Below are positions 20,042-28,058 of a DNA stretch of 64,000 nucleotides, in pieces. Both the position numbers and the translations under genes were made by a program. Each line of letters opens with the position of its first letter. The stretch's first letter is position 1. The notes below the pieces were generated by a model that made no database searches, had not been told where the DNA came from, and was given only the letters and a program-made list of their open reading frames with translations. Source of the stretch: Nocardia bhagyanarayanae (GTDB lineage Bacteria; Actinomycetota; Actinomycetes; Mycobacteriales; Mycobacteriaceae); the NCBI RefSeq assembly GCF_006716565.1, contig NZ_VFPG01000001.1, positions 2,914,001 to 2,978,000 of the forward strand, given 5' to 3'.

Positions 20042-20485
20042 TCAGTGCGAGGGGGCGCCCGATTCGGCGGAATCCTCGGCGCCGCGGATCAATTGGGCCA
20101 GCATCGCCCGGTCCACGTCGGAGCCGCGCAGCGCGATACTGGCGACGTTGGCGTCGCGCATGGTGGCCAGCAGTTCGAGCTCCCTGTCGATGCTGGCGGC
20201 GGCCTGCCCGGTGGTGGTCAGATAGCGCGGCGCGACGCCGAAGCAACTGGCGATCGCCGCGAGGATCTCGAATTCGACCGCGGCGCCGTCGCGTTCGTCG
20301 TCGAAGCGGCCGTCGCGCAGCTCTTCGAGGTAGCTGGCCGCCACCGCGCGGTCCAGCTGGTCGCTGACCTGTTCGGCGACGGACTCGGTGCTGCGTTCCG
20401 GCGCCGAGCGCGGGTGCATCACCGCGAAGAGTCGGTTGATCTTGTGGCTCAGCGGCAGGTGCGCGGCCTCGGTCATGTCGATCAC
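20042..20485 (-). CDS. divergent XRE-type regulator (second of pair)
   Basis: This protein of about 147 residues opens VIDMTEAAHLPLSHKINRLF and has a long insert between helices before ISAIASCFGVAPRYL-like residues (IAASCFGVAPRYLTTTG region), a pattern I know from actinobacterial XRE proteins whose helix-turn-helix is split by an insert. The first possible start (GTG) begins 1 bp after the upstream regulator's stop; an ATG three codons in is equally possible. It sits between the canonical XRE gene and the ImmA-like gene. DNA binding is inferred, not proven. Confidence 0.72.
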   Translation of the reverse strand: MIDMTEAAHLPLSHKINRLFAVMHPRSAPERSTESVAEQVSDQLDRAVAASYLEELRDGRFDDERDGAAVEFEILAAIASCFGVAPRYLTTTGQAAASIDRELELLATMRDANVASIALRGSDVDRAMLAQLIRGAEDSAESGAPSH

Positions 20486-20486
20486 C

Positions 20487-21203
20487 TCAGTGCTTGCCGT
20501 TGCGATTCGGCGCGGTCGTGCTGTTGGCGGCCAACCACCTGGCCCGGAACTGGGCCTCGGTCGCGGCGCCCACGTTCTCGGAGCGACCGGCGAGCCAGCG
20601 CCGGTAGCGGCGCTCCTCGAGCTCGGTCGCGTCGTCGGCTTCGGCGGGGACCTCGAGCAGGTGCGAGAACGCCATCTCCACCAGCGGGTGCAGCTGGCGG
20701 CCCGGTCCGCCGTTGCGTTCCAGCATGACGGTGGCGTAGCGGGCGGAGAGCCGGGACACCACCCGGTTCAGGTCCGAGATCGCCTCGACCACAGCGGGTT
20801 CGGAGGTCTGGCCGCGCTCCACGGCGTCGGTCAGCCTGCCGGTCGCGGCGAGCAGGCCGGTGAGGTCGGAGACGTCGAAACGGATCGACGTGGGGCCCGC
20901 GACGATCGACTCGTCGGTGGCGGGTTCGCCCGGCCCGGCCTCCCGCACGGCGGGCGCGCCGCCCGCGTAGGTGCGCGCCGCGCTGCCCGGCAGCCAGCGC
21001 AGCGGCGCGTCCAGCTTGTTGAGCGTGTGGGTGCTGATCGCGGCGTCGCCGTCCTCGATCTTTCGGATCGTCGGCGCGGAAGGCCCACCCAGATCGCCGA
21101 TCTGCAACTGGGTGAGGCCGAGCTCGTCTCGGCGTTCCTTGATGATCCGGCCGAAGCGCTTCTGCCGCGACAGCTCCGAAGGGCTTCTCATAGTGGGCCT
21201 CAT
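20487..21203 (-). CDS. XRE-family transcriptional regulator (first of pair)
   Basis: This protein of about 238 residues has an N-terminal Cro/CI helix-turn-helix at 17-70 (RRDELGLTQLQIGDLGG, then TIRKIEDGDAAISTHTLNKLD). The C-terminal 160 residues are helical with no recognised domain and would be the place for protease cleavage or ligand sensing. Two start ATGs are possible, at 21203 and at 21191; GAGG lies just before the second. It is the promoter-proximal gene of the four-gene cassette. An inverted repeat at 21262-21283 lies about 60 bp upstream. Confidence 0.85.
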   Translation of the reverse strand: MRPTMRSPSELSRQKRFGRIIKERRDELGLTQLQIGDLGGPSAPTIRKIEDGDAAISTHTLNKLDAPLRWLPGSAARTYAGGAPAVREAGPGEPATDESIVAGPTSIRFDVSDLTGLLAATGRLTDAVERGQTSEPAVVEAISDLNRVVSRLSARYATVMLERNGGPGRQLHPLVEMAFSHLLEVPAEADDATELEERRYRRWLAGRSENVGAATEAQFRARWLAANSTTAPNRNGKH

Positions 21204-21283
21204 AGTAGGCCGGACCCGTCGGTAATGACAACTTCATAGAAAAGATTTGAAAAATTGGTCGAAAGAACGCTACTGTTCTTTCT
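21188..21283. promoter_or_regulatory. putative operator region of the XRE-ImmA cassette
   Basis: The unit TCATAG occurs three times (21188-21193, 21200-21205, 21234-21239) around the cassette start. Further upstream GAAAGAAC (21262-21269) and its complement GTTCTTTC (21276-21283) form a perfect 8-bp inverted repeat with a 6-nt spacer, beside an AT-rich run at 21237-21257 that could be the promoter. Both are candidate XRE operators. Confidence 0.5.
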
Positions 21284-21521
21284 GCGTCGGATGCGTGGTG
21301 CCGACCACATGAAGCGGTTCCGGGACGAGCAGGGGCGTTCGACGGGACGGGCGCCCCGGCCTGCAGCGCAACGGCGCGCCGCAGGCCGGCTCAGCGGCAT
21401 CTGGAGGGGATCGCTGAGCCGCCTGCGGCTGCCCGCCCCGGCGGGACCGCATCGTCGGGAGCGAAAGCCTGCCCGCCCGGTGGGGTGCGGGGAGGCGCTT
21501 TCCCGTGCGCGCGTGGACCAG
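21284..21521. other. gene-poor, hairpin-rich spacer
   Basis: This stretch holds two adjacent inverted repeats, CCGGCCTGC (21356-21364 with 21381-21389) and GGCTCAGCG (21388-21396 with 21412-21420). A small open frame runs through it, but it has no ribosome site and an Arg/Pro-rich composition typical of noncoding high-GC sequence. Confidence 0.3.
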
Positions 21522-21543
21522 AAACTTACTTCAGAGTAAGTTT
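21522..21543. promoter_or_regulatory. TetR-like operator before the thiolase gene
   Basis: AAACTTACT and its complement AGTAAGTTT flank a 4-nt spacer: a perfect 22-bp palindrome, AT-rich in a GC-rich genome, 29 nt before the thiolase ATG. The form suits a TetR dimer controlling fatty-acid degradation. Confidence 0.65.
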
Positions 21544-21572
21544 GTGGTGTACGTCTCTGGAAAGGAATTCGC

Positions 21573-22865
21573 ATGGCTTCCGACGCCGCTCGCCGTGCCG
21601 TCATCGTGTCCGGCGCCCGCACCCCGTTCGTGCGCGCGTTCACCGACTTCACCCGGATGGACTCCATCGCGCTGGCCGACGCCGCCGTGCGCGGCCTGCT
21701 GGAGCGCACCGGGCTGCCCGGCGCCCAAGTGCAGGCCATCGTGTGGGGCGGGGTGATCCTGCCGAGCGCCGCGCCCAACATCGCCAGGGAGATCGCGCTC
21801 GATCTGCGCCTCGATCCCGGCTGCGAGGGCTACACAGTCACCAGGGCGTGCGCGTCCGGTCTGCAGGCGGTGACCTCCGCGGCGGCCGCGATCGAACGCG
21901 GCGAGTACGACATCATGATCGCCGGCGGCAGCGATTCCACCAGCAACGCCGAGGTGAAACTGCCGCAGAAGCTGGTGCACGCGGGCGCGCCGCTGGCGCT
22001 CGGCAAGCCGAAGGTGAAGGACTACCTCTCCGCCGCAGCGCAATTGGCGCCGTTCACCGACATCCTGCCGAGCAGGCCGAAGATCGCCGAACGCACCACC
22101 GGCGAGGTGATGGGGGAGTCGGCCGAGAAGATGGCGCGCATCCACGGCATCGGCCGGGCCGAACAGGACGAGTTCGCGGCCCGCTCGCACCAGCGCGCCG
22201 CGGCGGCCATTGCCTCCGGACGCTTCGACGACGAGGTGCTGCGGGTGCGCACGCCGGAGGGCGTGGACATCGAGCGCGACGGGCTGGTCCGCGCCGACAC
22301 CAGCGTCGAGAAGCTGGCCAAGCTGAAGCCGGTGTTCGCCAAGGAGGGCACCGTCACCGCGGGCAACGCCAGCCCGCTCACCGACGGCGCCTCGGCGGTG
22401 CTGCTGATGAGCGAGCAGAAGGCCCGCGAGCTCGGGTACCGTCCGCTCGCCGCGTTCCGCTCTTGGAGCTACATCAGCGTCGATCCCACCGATCAGGTGC
22501 TCATCGGCCCCGCCATCTCCATGCCGCGCGCGCTCGACAAGGCCGGAATGTCGTTGTCCGACATCGACTTCGTCGACATCCACGAAGCCTTCGCCGCCCA
22601 AACCCTCTCGGTGCTGAGCGCGCTCGCCAGTGACGAATGGGCCAAGACTCGGCTGGACCGGGACACGGCCGTCGGCACCGTGGACATCGACAAACTCAAC
22701 GTGCACGGCGGCTCCGTCTCCCTCGGCCACCCCTTCGGCGCCACCGGAGCCCGCATGGTCACCACGATGGCGAACGAACTCGCCCGCACCGGCAAGAACA
22801 CCGCCCTCCTCGGCATCTGCGCCGCGGGCGGCATCGGCGCCTCGGCGGTACTCGAGCGAGTCTGA
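21573..22865 (+). CDS. fadI: acetyl-CoA C-acyltransferase (thiolase, FadI/FadA type)
   Basis: This 430-residue thiolase has the nucleophile C93 in TRACASG, the active-site His in DIHEAFA and GHPFGATGAR, and the second Cys in GICAAGGIG. It cleaves 3-ketoacyl-CoA with CoA in beta-oxidation, or runs in the synthetic direction. The length and the ISVDPTDQVLIGP region favour the FadI/trifunctional beta-subunit type. No hydratase/dehydrogenase partner is adjacent. Expression is probably controlled through the palindrome at 21522-21543. The ribosome site GGAAAGG precedes the ATG, and a hairpin follows the stop. Confidence 0.9.
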   Translation: MASDAARRAVIVSGARTPFVRAFTDFTRMDSIALADAAVRGLLERTGLPGAQVQAIVWGGVILPSAAPNIAREIALDLRLDPGCEGYTVTRACASGLQAVTSAAAAIERGEYDIMIAGGSDSTSNAEVKLPQKLVHAGAPLALGKPKVKDYLSAAAQLAPFTDILPSRPKIAERTTGEVMGESAEKMARIHGIGRAEQDEFAARSHQRAAAAIASGRFDDEVLRVRTPEGVDIERDGLVRADTSVEKLAKLKPVFAKEGTVTAGNASPLTDGASAVLLMSEQKARELGYRPLAAFRSWSYISVDPTDQVLIGPAISMPRALDKAGMSLSDIDFVDIHEAFAAQTLSVLSALASDEWAKTRLDRDTAVGTVDIDKLNVHGGSVSLGHPFGATGARMVTTMANELARTGKNTALLGICAAGGIGASAVLERV

Positions 22866-22874
22866 TCCCGGCCG

Positions 22875-22909
22875 TCGCCGGTGCGGATCCCCTTGGGCCG
22901 CACCGGCGA
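22875..22909 (+). terminator. hairpin after thiolase
   Basis: A 12-bp perfect inverted repeat (22875-22886 and 22898-22909) with an 11-nt loop starts 9 nt after the stop. The remaining 215 bp to the convergent bluB gene show nothing recognisable. Confidence 0.55.
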
Positions 22910-23124
22910 TGCTCCGCCATCGCCGTCCGCCTGTCGCCGGGCGTGCTGGCCGTCCGGGTCATCGGGCGCTCGAGCGCGATCTCCAAGGATCGCGAGCCCT
23001 CGCCGGCGACCGCCGCGACGGCGACGCGCGGTACGGCAAGCGATGAGCCGTTCCGATCACAACGCCTGGCCGGAGTCTCGGGCGGGATATGGGGTGCTCC
23101 GCGACTCGGGTCGCGTGCGATTCG

Positions 23125-23817
23125 TCAGGGCGCGGCGGTCTCCACCGCTGCGCTGTCCGTCGGCGGTTCGGAGGCAAAACCGGTCCCGCCGAAGGTTTCC
23201 CGGTGGACCGCTTCGGACAGGGGGCGGCCGGTGCGCCAGCCGAAGCGCTGGAGGTCTGGGATCGTTTGGAATTCGTGCACCGGGCCGACGCAGAGCCAGG
23301 CGACGGGCTGGATGCCGGGTGGCAGGCCGACCAGGTCGGCGAGGAACGCCGGGTCGTAGAAGGACACCCAGCCCACGCCGATGCCCTCGGCGGTGGCGGC
23401 GAGCCACAGGTTCTGGATCGCGAGAACCGCGGAGTAGACGCCGGTTTCGGGGATGGTCGCGCGGCCGAGCACCTGTGGTCCGCCGCGGCCGTGGTCGTAG
23501 CTGACGACGACGCCGGTGCCGCTCTCCACGATGCCCTCGATCTTGATCGGCTCGAAAGTCGCCGCGCGCTCGGGCGGTAGCGCGTCCCGGAACTCCACAC
23601 GCTTGCCCGCCACATGATCGGCGAACCGGCCCAGCGTGCCGGGCTCACGCACCACCACGAAATCCCACGGCTGCGAATTGCCCACGCTCGGCGCCCGGTG
23701 CGCGGCATCCAGAATCCGCCACAGCGTCTCCTCGTCGACGGGCTCCCCGGTGAATTCGGCGCGCACGTCGCGGCGCAACCGAATGGCCTCGTAGACACTC
23801 AGGCGATCAGCACTCAC
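23125..23817 (-). CDS. bluB: 5,6-dimethylbenzimidazole synthase (BluB)
   Basis: This nitroreductase-fold protein of about 230 residues has the BluB-specific blocks RRDVRAEF, AAHRAPSVGNSQPWDF, and LAIQNLWLAATAEGIGVGWVSFYDP. BluB destroys FMNH2 with oxygen to make 5,6-dimethylbenzimidazole, the lower ligand of vitamin B12. No other cobalamin gene is near. The GTG start is chosen because it gives a compact N-terminus; a TTG four codons upstream is possible. A general nitroreductase is the alternative, but the GIGVGWVS motif and the C-terminal RTGRPLSE fit BluB better. Confidence 0.8.
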   Translation of the reverse strand: MSADRLSVYEAIRLRRDVRAEFTGEPVDEETLWRILDAAHRAPSVGNSQPWDFVVVREPGTLGRFADHVAGKRVEFRDALPPERAATFEPIKIEGIVESGTGVVVSYDHGRGGPQVLGRATIPETGVYSAVLAIQNLWLAATAEGIGVGWVSFYDPAFLADLVGLPPGIQPVAWLCVGPVHEFQTIPDLQRFGWRTGRPLSEAVHRETFGGTGFASEPPTDSAAVETAAP

Positions 23818-23835
23818 CGGCCCAGTCAACCAAAA

Positions 23836-23863
23836 CGGACCGGCGGGTCCACCCGCCGGTCCG
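23836..23863 (-). terminator. intrinsic terminator of the desaturase operon
   Basis: A 13-bp inverted repeat (23836-23848 and 23851-23863) is followed on the minus strand by TTTTGGTT, an unusually complete rho-independent terminator for this genome. It lies 17 nt after the last desaturase stop. Confidence 0.75.
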
Positions 23864-23880
23864 CTGTGCTCGAGATCCGC

Positions 23881-25155
23881 CTACTTCGCGAGCTGGAGCG
23901 CGCGCTCCGACCGGGCCGCGCGACGGGCGATGCGCCGCTTGCCCTCGGCGAGCGCGGTACGCAACCCGCGGCGCTTGCCGGTGACCGGGTCGAAGGTACT
24001 GACCGCGTTGCCGCCGAACTTGCGCTCGGAGGCGGTCTCCGGGGCGTCGTCGGCGGTGTGGCGCAGGTACTTGTTCGGCAGCGCGAGCTTGAGGATGGTG
24101 CGCCACGCCTTGAAGTACTGCACCGGAAGCGATCCCGTGGTGTAGGGCAGGTCGTACTTGTCGCACAGCGCCCGCACCCGGACCGCGATGTCGGCGTAGC
24201 GGTTGCTCGGCAGATCCGGGAACAGGTGGTGTTCGATCTGGTGGCTGAGGTTGCCGGTCATGAAGTGCATGACCGGGCCGCCGGAGATGTTGGCGCTGCC
24301 GAGCATCTGGCGCAGGTACCACTCGGCCTGGGTCTCGCCGTCGATGTCGGCCTTGGTGAACTTCTCCGCGCCGTCGGGGAAGTGGCCGCAGAAGATCACC
24401 GCGTTGGACCACACGTTGCGAATCATGTTGGCGGCCAGGTTCGCGGTGAGTGTGGAGAAGAACAGCGGGCCGGTCAGCGCGGGGAAGACCACGTAGTCCT
24501 TGAGCGCCTGCTTACCGACCTTGTTCAGCACCTCGCTGCGCTTGCGCTCGAACTCGGCGCGCTCGGGACTGCCGGGCTTGTATCGGCCCGCGGCCAGCTT
24601 GCCGAGCTCCAGGTGCTGAATCGCCACGCCGTACTCGAAGAACAGCTGCAGCAGCAGGTTGTAGACCGGGTTGCCGAGGTTGAACGGCTTCCAGCGCTGG
24701 TCGCGGGTGACCCGCAGCAGGCCGTAGCCGATGTCGTCGTCCATGCCGAGGACGTTGGTGTACTTGTGGTGCAGGTAGTTGTGGGTGTGCTTCCAGTGCT
24801 TGGACGGGCCGGTGTTGTCCCACTCCCACGAGCTGGAGTGGATCTCCGGATCGTTCATCCAGTCCCACTGCCCGTGCATGACGTTGTGCCCGATCTCCAT
24901 GTTCTCGATGATCTTGGCGGTGCCGAGCAGGGCGACGCCGGCGAGCCAGGCGGGCGGAAGGAAACCGGCGAACAGGACCGCGCGCCCGCTGATCTCCAGC
25001 GCGCGCTGCAGCCTGATGACATTGCGAATGTATCGCGCGTCCGATTCACCGCGCGAGGATTCGATTTCCCGCCGGATCGCGTCGAATTCCGCGCCCAACG
25101 CCTCCACATCCGCGGCGGTGAGGTGCGCGTATTCCTTGACATCCGAGATCGCCAT
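23881..25155 (-). CDS. membrane acyl-CoA desaturase (DesA3-like), copy 1
   Basis: This 424-residue fatty-acid desaturase has the three His boxes GHNVMH, HNYLHH and HQIEHH plus hydrophobic segments between them. The protein resembles the mycobacterial stearoyl-CoA delta-9 desaturase DesA3 (Rv3229c). It takes electrons from the Rv3230c-like reductase encoded upstream on the same strand. The last 25 residues are basic (RRIARRAARSERALQLAK). An operator-like element lies 17-37 bp before its ATG, so it may also be transcribed on its own. It is the last gene of the block. Confidence 0.93.
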   Translation of the reverse strand: MAISDVKEYAHLTAADVEALGAEFDAIRREIESSRGESDARYIRNVIRLQRALEISGRAVLFAGFLPPAWLAGVALLGTAKIIENMEIGHNVMHGQWDWMNDPEIHSSSWEWDNTGPSKHWKHTHNYLHHKYTNVLGMDDDIGYGLLRVTRDQRWKPFNLGNPVYNLLLQLFFEYGVAIQHLELGKLAAGRYKPGSPERAEFERKRSEVLNKVGKQALKDYVVFPALTGPLFFSTLTANLAANMIRNVWSNAVIFCGHFPDGAEKFTKADIDGETQAEWYLRQMLGSANISGGPVMHFMTGNLSHQIEHHLFPDLPSNRYADIAVRVRALCDKYDLPYTTGSLPVQYFKAWRTILKLALPNKYLRHTADDAPETASERKFGGNAVSTFDPVTGKRRGLRTALAEGKRRIARRAARSERALQLAK

Positions 25156-25171
25156 GAGGGTTACAGTACCG

Positions 25172-25192
25172 TAAGTTACGACACCGTAGGTT
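25172..25192. promoter_or_regulatory. operator-like element before desaturase copy 1
   Basis: The 21-bp element (TAAGTTACG, then ACACC, then GTAGGTT) matches the element at 28008-28028 at 18 of 21 positions, in the same orientation. It contains the near-palindrome CGTAA-G-TTACG. Confidence 0.55.
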
Positions 25193-25255
25193 GCGGGGAT
25201 TCGAGTCTCTACCGTGGCAAATCTCGCATTGCGAACCTGACGGCCGGATGTTATA

Positions 25256-26695
25256 TCAGGCGCGCCGCAAGCGCACGCGGAATCCCTTTTCCCGCACGGT
25301 CTTCCGGCGCAGCGCGGCCTGTTCGACGCGCGCCTTCTCCTGGAGGGCGATCTTGGCCTCGCGCAGCAGTTCCTTCTCCTGCCGTGCTTTCTCCTTCAGC
25401 GCCCGCTTGGCCTCGCGCAACACCTCTTTCTCGTGCCGCGCCTTCTCCTCCAGCACGACTTTGGCCTCGTGCAGCGCCGAGCGCAGACCGCGCCGCTGCC
25501 CGGTCTCGGGATCGGTCAGCAGCCAGTTGTTGTCGGCCCAGCGCTCGGTGTTCGGCAGCGTGATGCCCGCGAACTTGCGCTCCGAGGAGGTCTCCGGCGC
25601 GTCGTCGGCGGTGCGCTTGAGGAACCGGTCCGGCAGCGCCAGCTTGTGGATGGTGCGGAAGGCGAGCAGGTACTGCTTGCCCAGCGAGCCGGTCGTGTAG
25701 GGCAGGTCGTACTTGTCGCAGAGTTCGCGGACCCGCGCGGCGATCTCCGGGTACCGGTTGCTCGGCAGGTCGGGGAACAGGTGGTGCTCGATCTGGTAGC
25801 AGAGATTGCCGCTCATGAAGGCCATCGCGGGCCCGGCCTTGAAGTTGGCGCTACCGAGCATCTGGCGTAGGTACCACTCGGCCTGCGTCTCGTCCTCGAG
25901 CTGCTCGATGGTGAATTTCTCGGCGCCGTCGGGGAAGTGGCCGCAGAAGATCACGGCGTAGGCCCAGAGGTTGCGCACCAGGTTGGCGGTGGCGTTGGCC
26001 TTCAGCGTCGACTTCCAGGCCGGTCCGGTCAGCGCGGGGTAGAGCAGGAAGTCCTTGCTCACCTGGCGCGCGATCTTGCGGGCGAACTCCCGGTTCGGCG
26101 CCGACAGCAGCTCCGACTTCGGGGTGCCCGTCAGTTCCTTCTCGATAGCCCAGTCGTGCAGCGCGATGCCCCACTCGAAGGTGGCGGCCAGCAGCAGGTT
26201 GGCCAGCGGCTGCACCAGGTGGATCGGGCGCCACTGTTCGTCGCGGGTCATCCGCAGGATGCCGAAGCCGAGGTCCTCGTCCTTGCCGAGGACGTTGGTG
26301 TAGGTGTGGTGGGAGTAGTTGTGCGCGCGCCGCCACTGCGACGACGGACCCGTCTGGTCCCACTCCCAGGTGCTGGAGTGGATCTCCGGATCGTTCATCC
26401 AGTCCCACTGCCCGTGGCTGATGTTGTGCCCGAGCTCCATGTTCTCGATGATCTTGGCGACCGAGAGCAGCGCCGTGCCCGCGAGCCAAGCCCAGCGGTT
26501 GCGGCTGCCGAAGAGCACCGCGCGCCCGGCGACCTCGAGGCCGCGCTGGGCCGCGATGGTGCGGCGGATGTACTTCGCGTCGCGTTCGCCGCGGGAGAGT
26601 TCGACGGAACGCCGGATGGTGTCGAGCTCCTGCCCCAGGGTCTCGATATCGGCGGCCGTGAGGTGGGAGAACGTCTGGATATCGGTGATGGCCAC
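25256..26695 (-). CDS. membrane acyl-CoA desaturase (DesA3-like), copy 2, with repeat tail
   Basis: This 479-residue paralogue of the neighbouring desaturase has boxes GHNISH, HNYSHH and YQIEHH. The catalytic part ends near residue 405. After it comes a unique, highly charged tail with three near-identical 18-residue repeats (EAKVVLEEKARHEKEVLR type, residues 410-463), predicted to form one long alpha-helix, then a basic end. The tail is absent from copy 1. It lies 120 bp after the reductase gene and 100 bp before copy 1. It is probably a delta-9 desaturase; differing chain-length preference is possible. Confidence 0.92.
   Translation of the reverse strand: MAITDIQTFSHLTAADIETLGQELDTIRRSVELSRGERDAKYIRRTIAAQRGLEVAGRAVLFGSRNRWAWLAGTALLSVAKIIENMELGHNISHGQWDWMNDPEIHSSTWEWDQTGPSSQWRRAHNYSHHTYTNVLGKDEDLGFGILRMTRDEQWRPIHLVQPLANLLLAATFEWGIALHDWAIEKELTGTPKSELLSAPNREFARKIARQVSKDFLLYPALTGPAWKSTLKANATANLVRNLWAYAVIFCGHFPDGAEKFTIEQLEDETQAEWYLRQMLGSANFKAGPAMAFMSGNLCYQIEHHLFPDLPSNRYPEIAARVRELCDKYDLPYTTGSLGKQYLLAFRTIHKLALPDRFLKRTADDAPETSSERKFAGITLPNTERWADNNWLLTDPETGQRRGLRSALHEAKVVLEEKARHEKEVLREAKRALKEKARQEKELLREAKIALQEKARVEQAALRRKTVREKGFRVRLRRA
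25307..25468 (-). repeat. three 54-bp coding repeats in the desaturase tail
   Basis: Three consecutive 54-bp units encode 18-residue repeats with invariant EAK at the start, EKAR in the middle and LR at the end. Eighteen residues equal five turns of an ideal alpha-helix, so each repeat presents the same face. Confidence 0.85.
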
Positions 26696-26815
26696 CGGAG
26701 TCCCTTCTCTGCTCGACTGATGGGGTCGAGGGTACCCGTGTCTCAGGCGGTATCGGTGCGGTCCGCGAGGGAGCGCCGCGTGGTCACGCCGCGCGGCCTC
26801 CGCCGAACCGGCCGA

Positions 26816-27952
26816 TCACACGTCCAGTGTGCAGTCGCCCGCGGCCGCCGAGATGCAGGTCTGCACCTTGTCGCCCTCGCGGCGCTCATCGCCGTTGCGC
26901 AGGTCCCGTGCGTGTCCGGAACTCAAGGTCACCACACAGGTCTGGCAGATGCCCATCCGGCAGCCGAACGGCATCTGAACCCCAACCGACTCGCCCGCCT
27001 CGAGCAGGCTGGTCGCGCCGTCGACCTCGACGCTGCGGCCGCTCTTGCCGAAGCTGACGGTGCCGCCCTCGCCGATCGCCGAGCGCTCGATCTCGAACCG
27101 CTCCACGTGCAGCCGCTCGGCGAGACCCGCCGCGCGCCAGTGCTGTTCGATCTCGTCCAGCATGGCGGCGGGACCGCAGGCCCAGGTGTCGCGCTCCCGC
27201 CAGTCGGGGAACTTCGCGTCCAGATCGGCGAGCGCGAACTTGCCCTGTTCGCCGGTCAGGTGCAGGTGCGACTGGAAGCTCGGGTGCCGGTCGTGCAGCG
27301 CGCGCAGCTCGTCGCCGAACATCACGTCCTCGGCGGTGCGCGCTGAATGCAGGTGCACCACGTCGGAGACCAGACCGCGGCGGTCCATCGCGCGCAGCAT
27401 CGACATCACCGGCGTGATGCCGCTGCCCGCGGTGAGGAACAGCACCTTGGCGGGCGGCGGATAGGGCAGCACGAACCCGCCCTGCGGCGCCTGCAACCGG
27501 ACGATCGTGCCCGGCTTGACGCCGCCGACGATGTGGCTGGACAGGAAGCCCTCCGGCATCGCCTTCACGGCGATGGAAATGAGCCGCTTGCCGCCGTGCT
27601 CGGGGGCATTCCAGTCCGGCGGGCACGTCAACGAGTAGGACCGCCAGTGCCAGCGCCCGTCCACCAGCAGGCCGATGCCGATGTACTGGCCCGGCTGGAA
27701 CTTGAAGTCGAAGCCCCAGCCCGGCTTGATCACCAGGGTCGCCGAATCCGCGGTCTCCTTGCGCACGTCGACGATCCGGCCGCGCAGCTCGCGCGCGGAC
27801 CACAGCGGGTTGGCCAGGTGCAGGTAGTCGTCGGGCAGCAGTGGCGTGGTCACCCGGGCGACGGCCCCGCGCAACACGTTGAGCCGACCACCGCGCTCGG
27901 CGACGCTCGCCGCGGGCGCTTCGAGCCAGTCGCGGACATTCTTGAAGACCAT
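26816..27952 (-). CDS. ferredoxin reductase fused to 2Fe-2S ferredoxin (desaturase electron donor)
   Basis: This 378-residue protein has, in order, a short N-terminal region, an FAD domain (RSYSL flavin motif), a NAD(P)H domain ([10 protein letters not shown], then CGPAAM) and a C-terminal plant-type ferredoxin domain with CRMGICQTC and a later Cys. It matches Rv3230c, the NADPH-dependent oxidoreductase that feeds electrons to DesA3 in mycobacteria. It is on the same strand and directly upstream of the two desaturases. An operator-like element shared with desaturase copy 1 lies 56-76 bp before its start. Confidence 0.93.
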   Translation of the reverse strand: MVFKNVRDWLEAPAASVAERGGRLNVLRGAVARVTTPLLPDDYLHLANPLWSARELRGRIVDVRKETADSATLVIKPGWGFDFKFQPGQYIGIGLLVDGRWHWRSYSLTCPPDWNAPEHGGKRLISIAVKAMPEGFLSSHIVGGVKPGTIVRLQAPQGGFVLPYPPPAKVLFLTAGSGITPVMSMLRAMDRRGLVSDVVHLHSARTAEDVMFGDELRALHDRHPSFQSHLHLTGEQGKFALADLDAKFPDWRERDTWACGPAAMLDEIEQHWRAAGLAERLHVERFEIERSAIGEGGTVSFGKSGRSVEVDGATSLLEAGESVGVQMPFGCRMGICQTCVVTLSSGHARDLRNGDERREGDKVQTCISAAAGDCTLDV

Positions 27953-28007
27953 CGGTGCCGTTTCGTCTTTCTGTCGAGTGGCGACCGCCGTCAGGGTCGC
28001 TCCCGGC

Positions 28008-28028
28008 TAGGTTACGGCATCGTAGGTT
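28008..28028. promoter_or_regulatory. operator-like element before the reductase gene
   Basis: TAGGTTACG and GTAGGTT halves form a 21-bp element matching 25172-25192 at 18 of 21 positions. It lies in the 106-bp gap between the DUF6912 stop and the reductase start, so this may be the true operon promoter. Confidence 0.55.
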
Positions 28029-28058
28029 AGCGGGCAGCTCCGACCACGACCCGGCGCC

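Noticed and set aside
21255..21539. Small plus-strand frame of 94 codons between the XRE cassette and the thiolase
   Set aside because: No ribosome site, Arg/Pro-rich composition, and it contains an operator-like palindrome and hairpins; treated as regulatory spacer.
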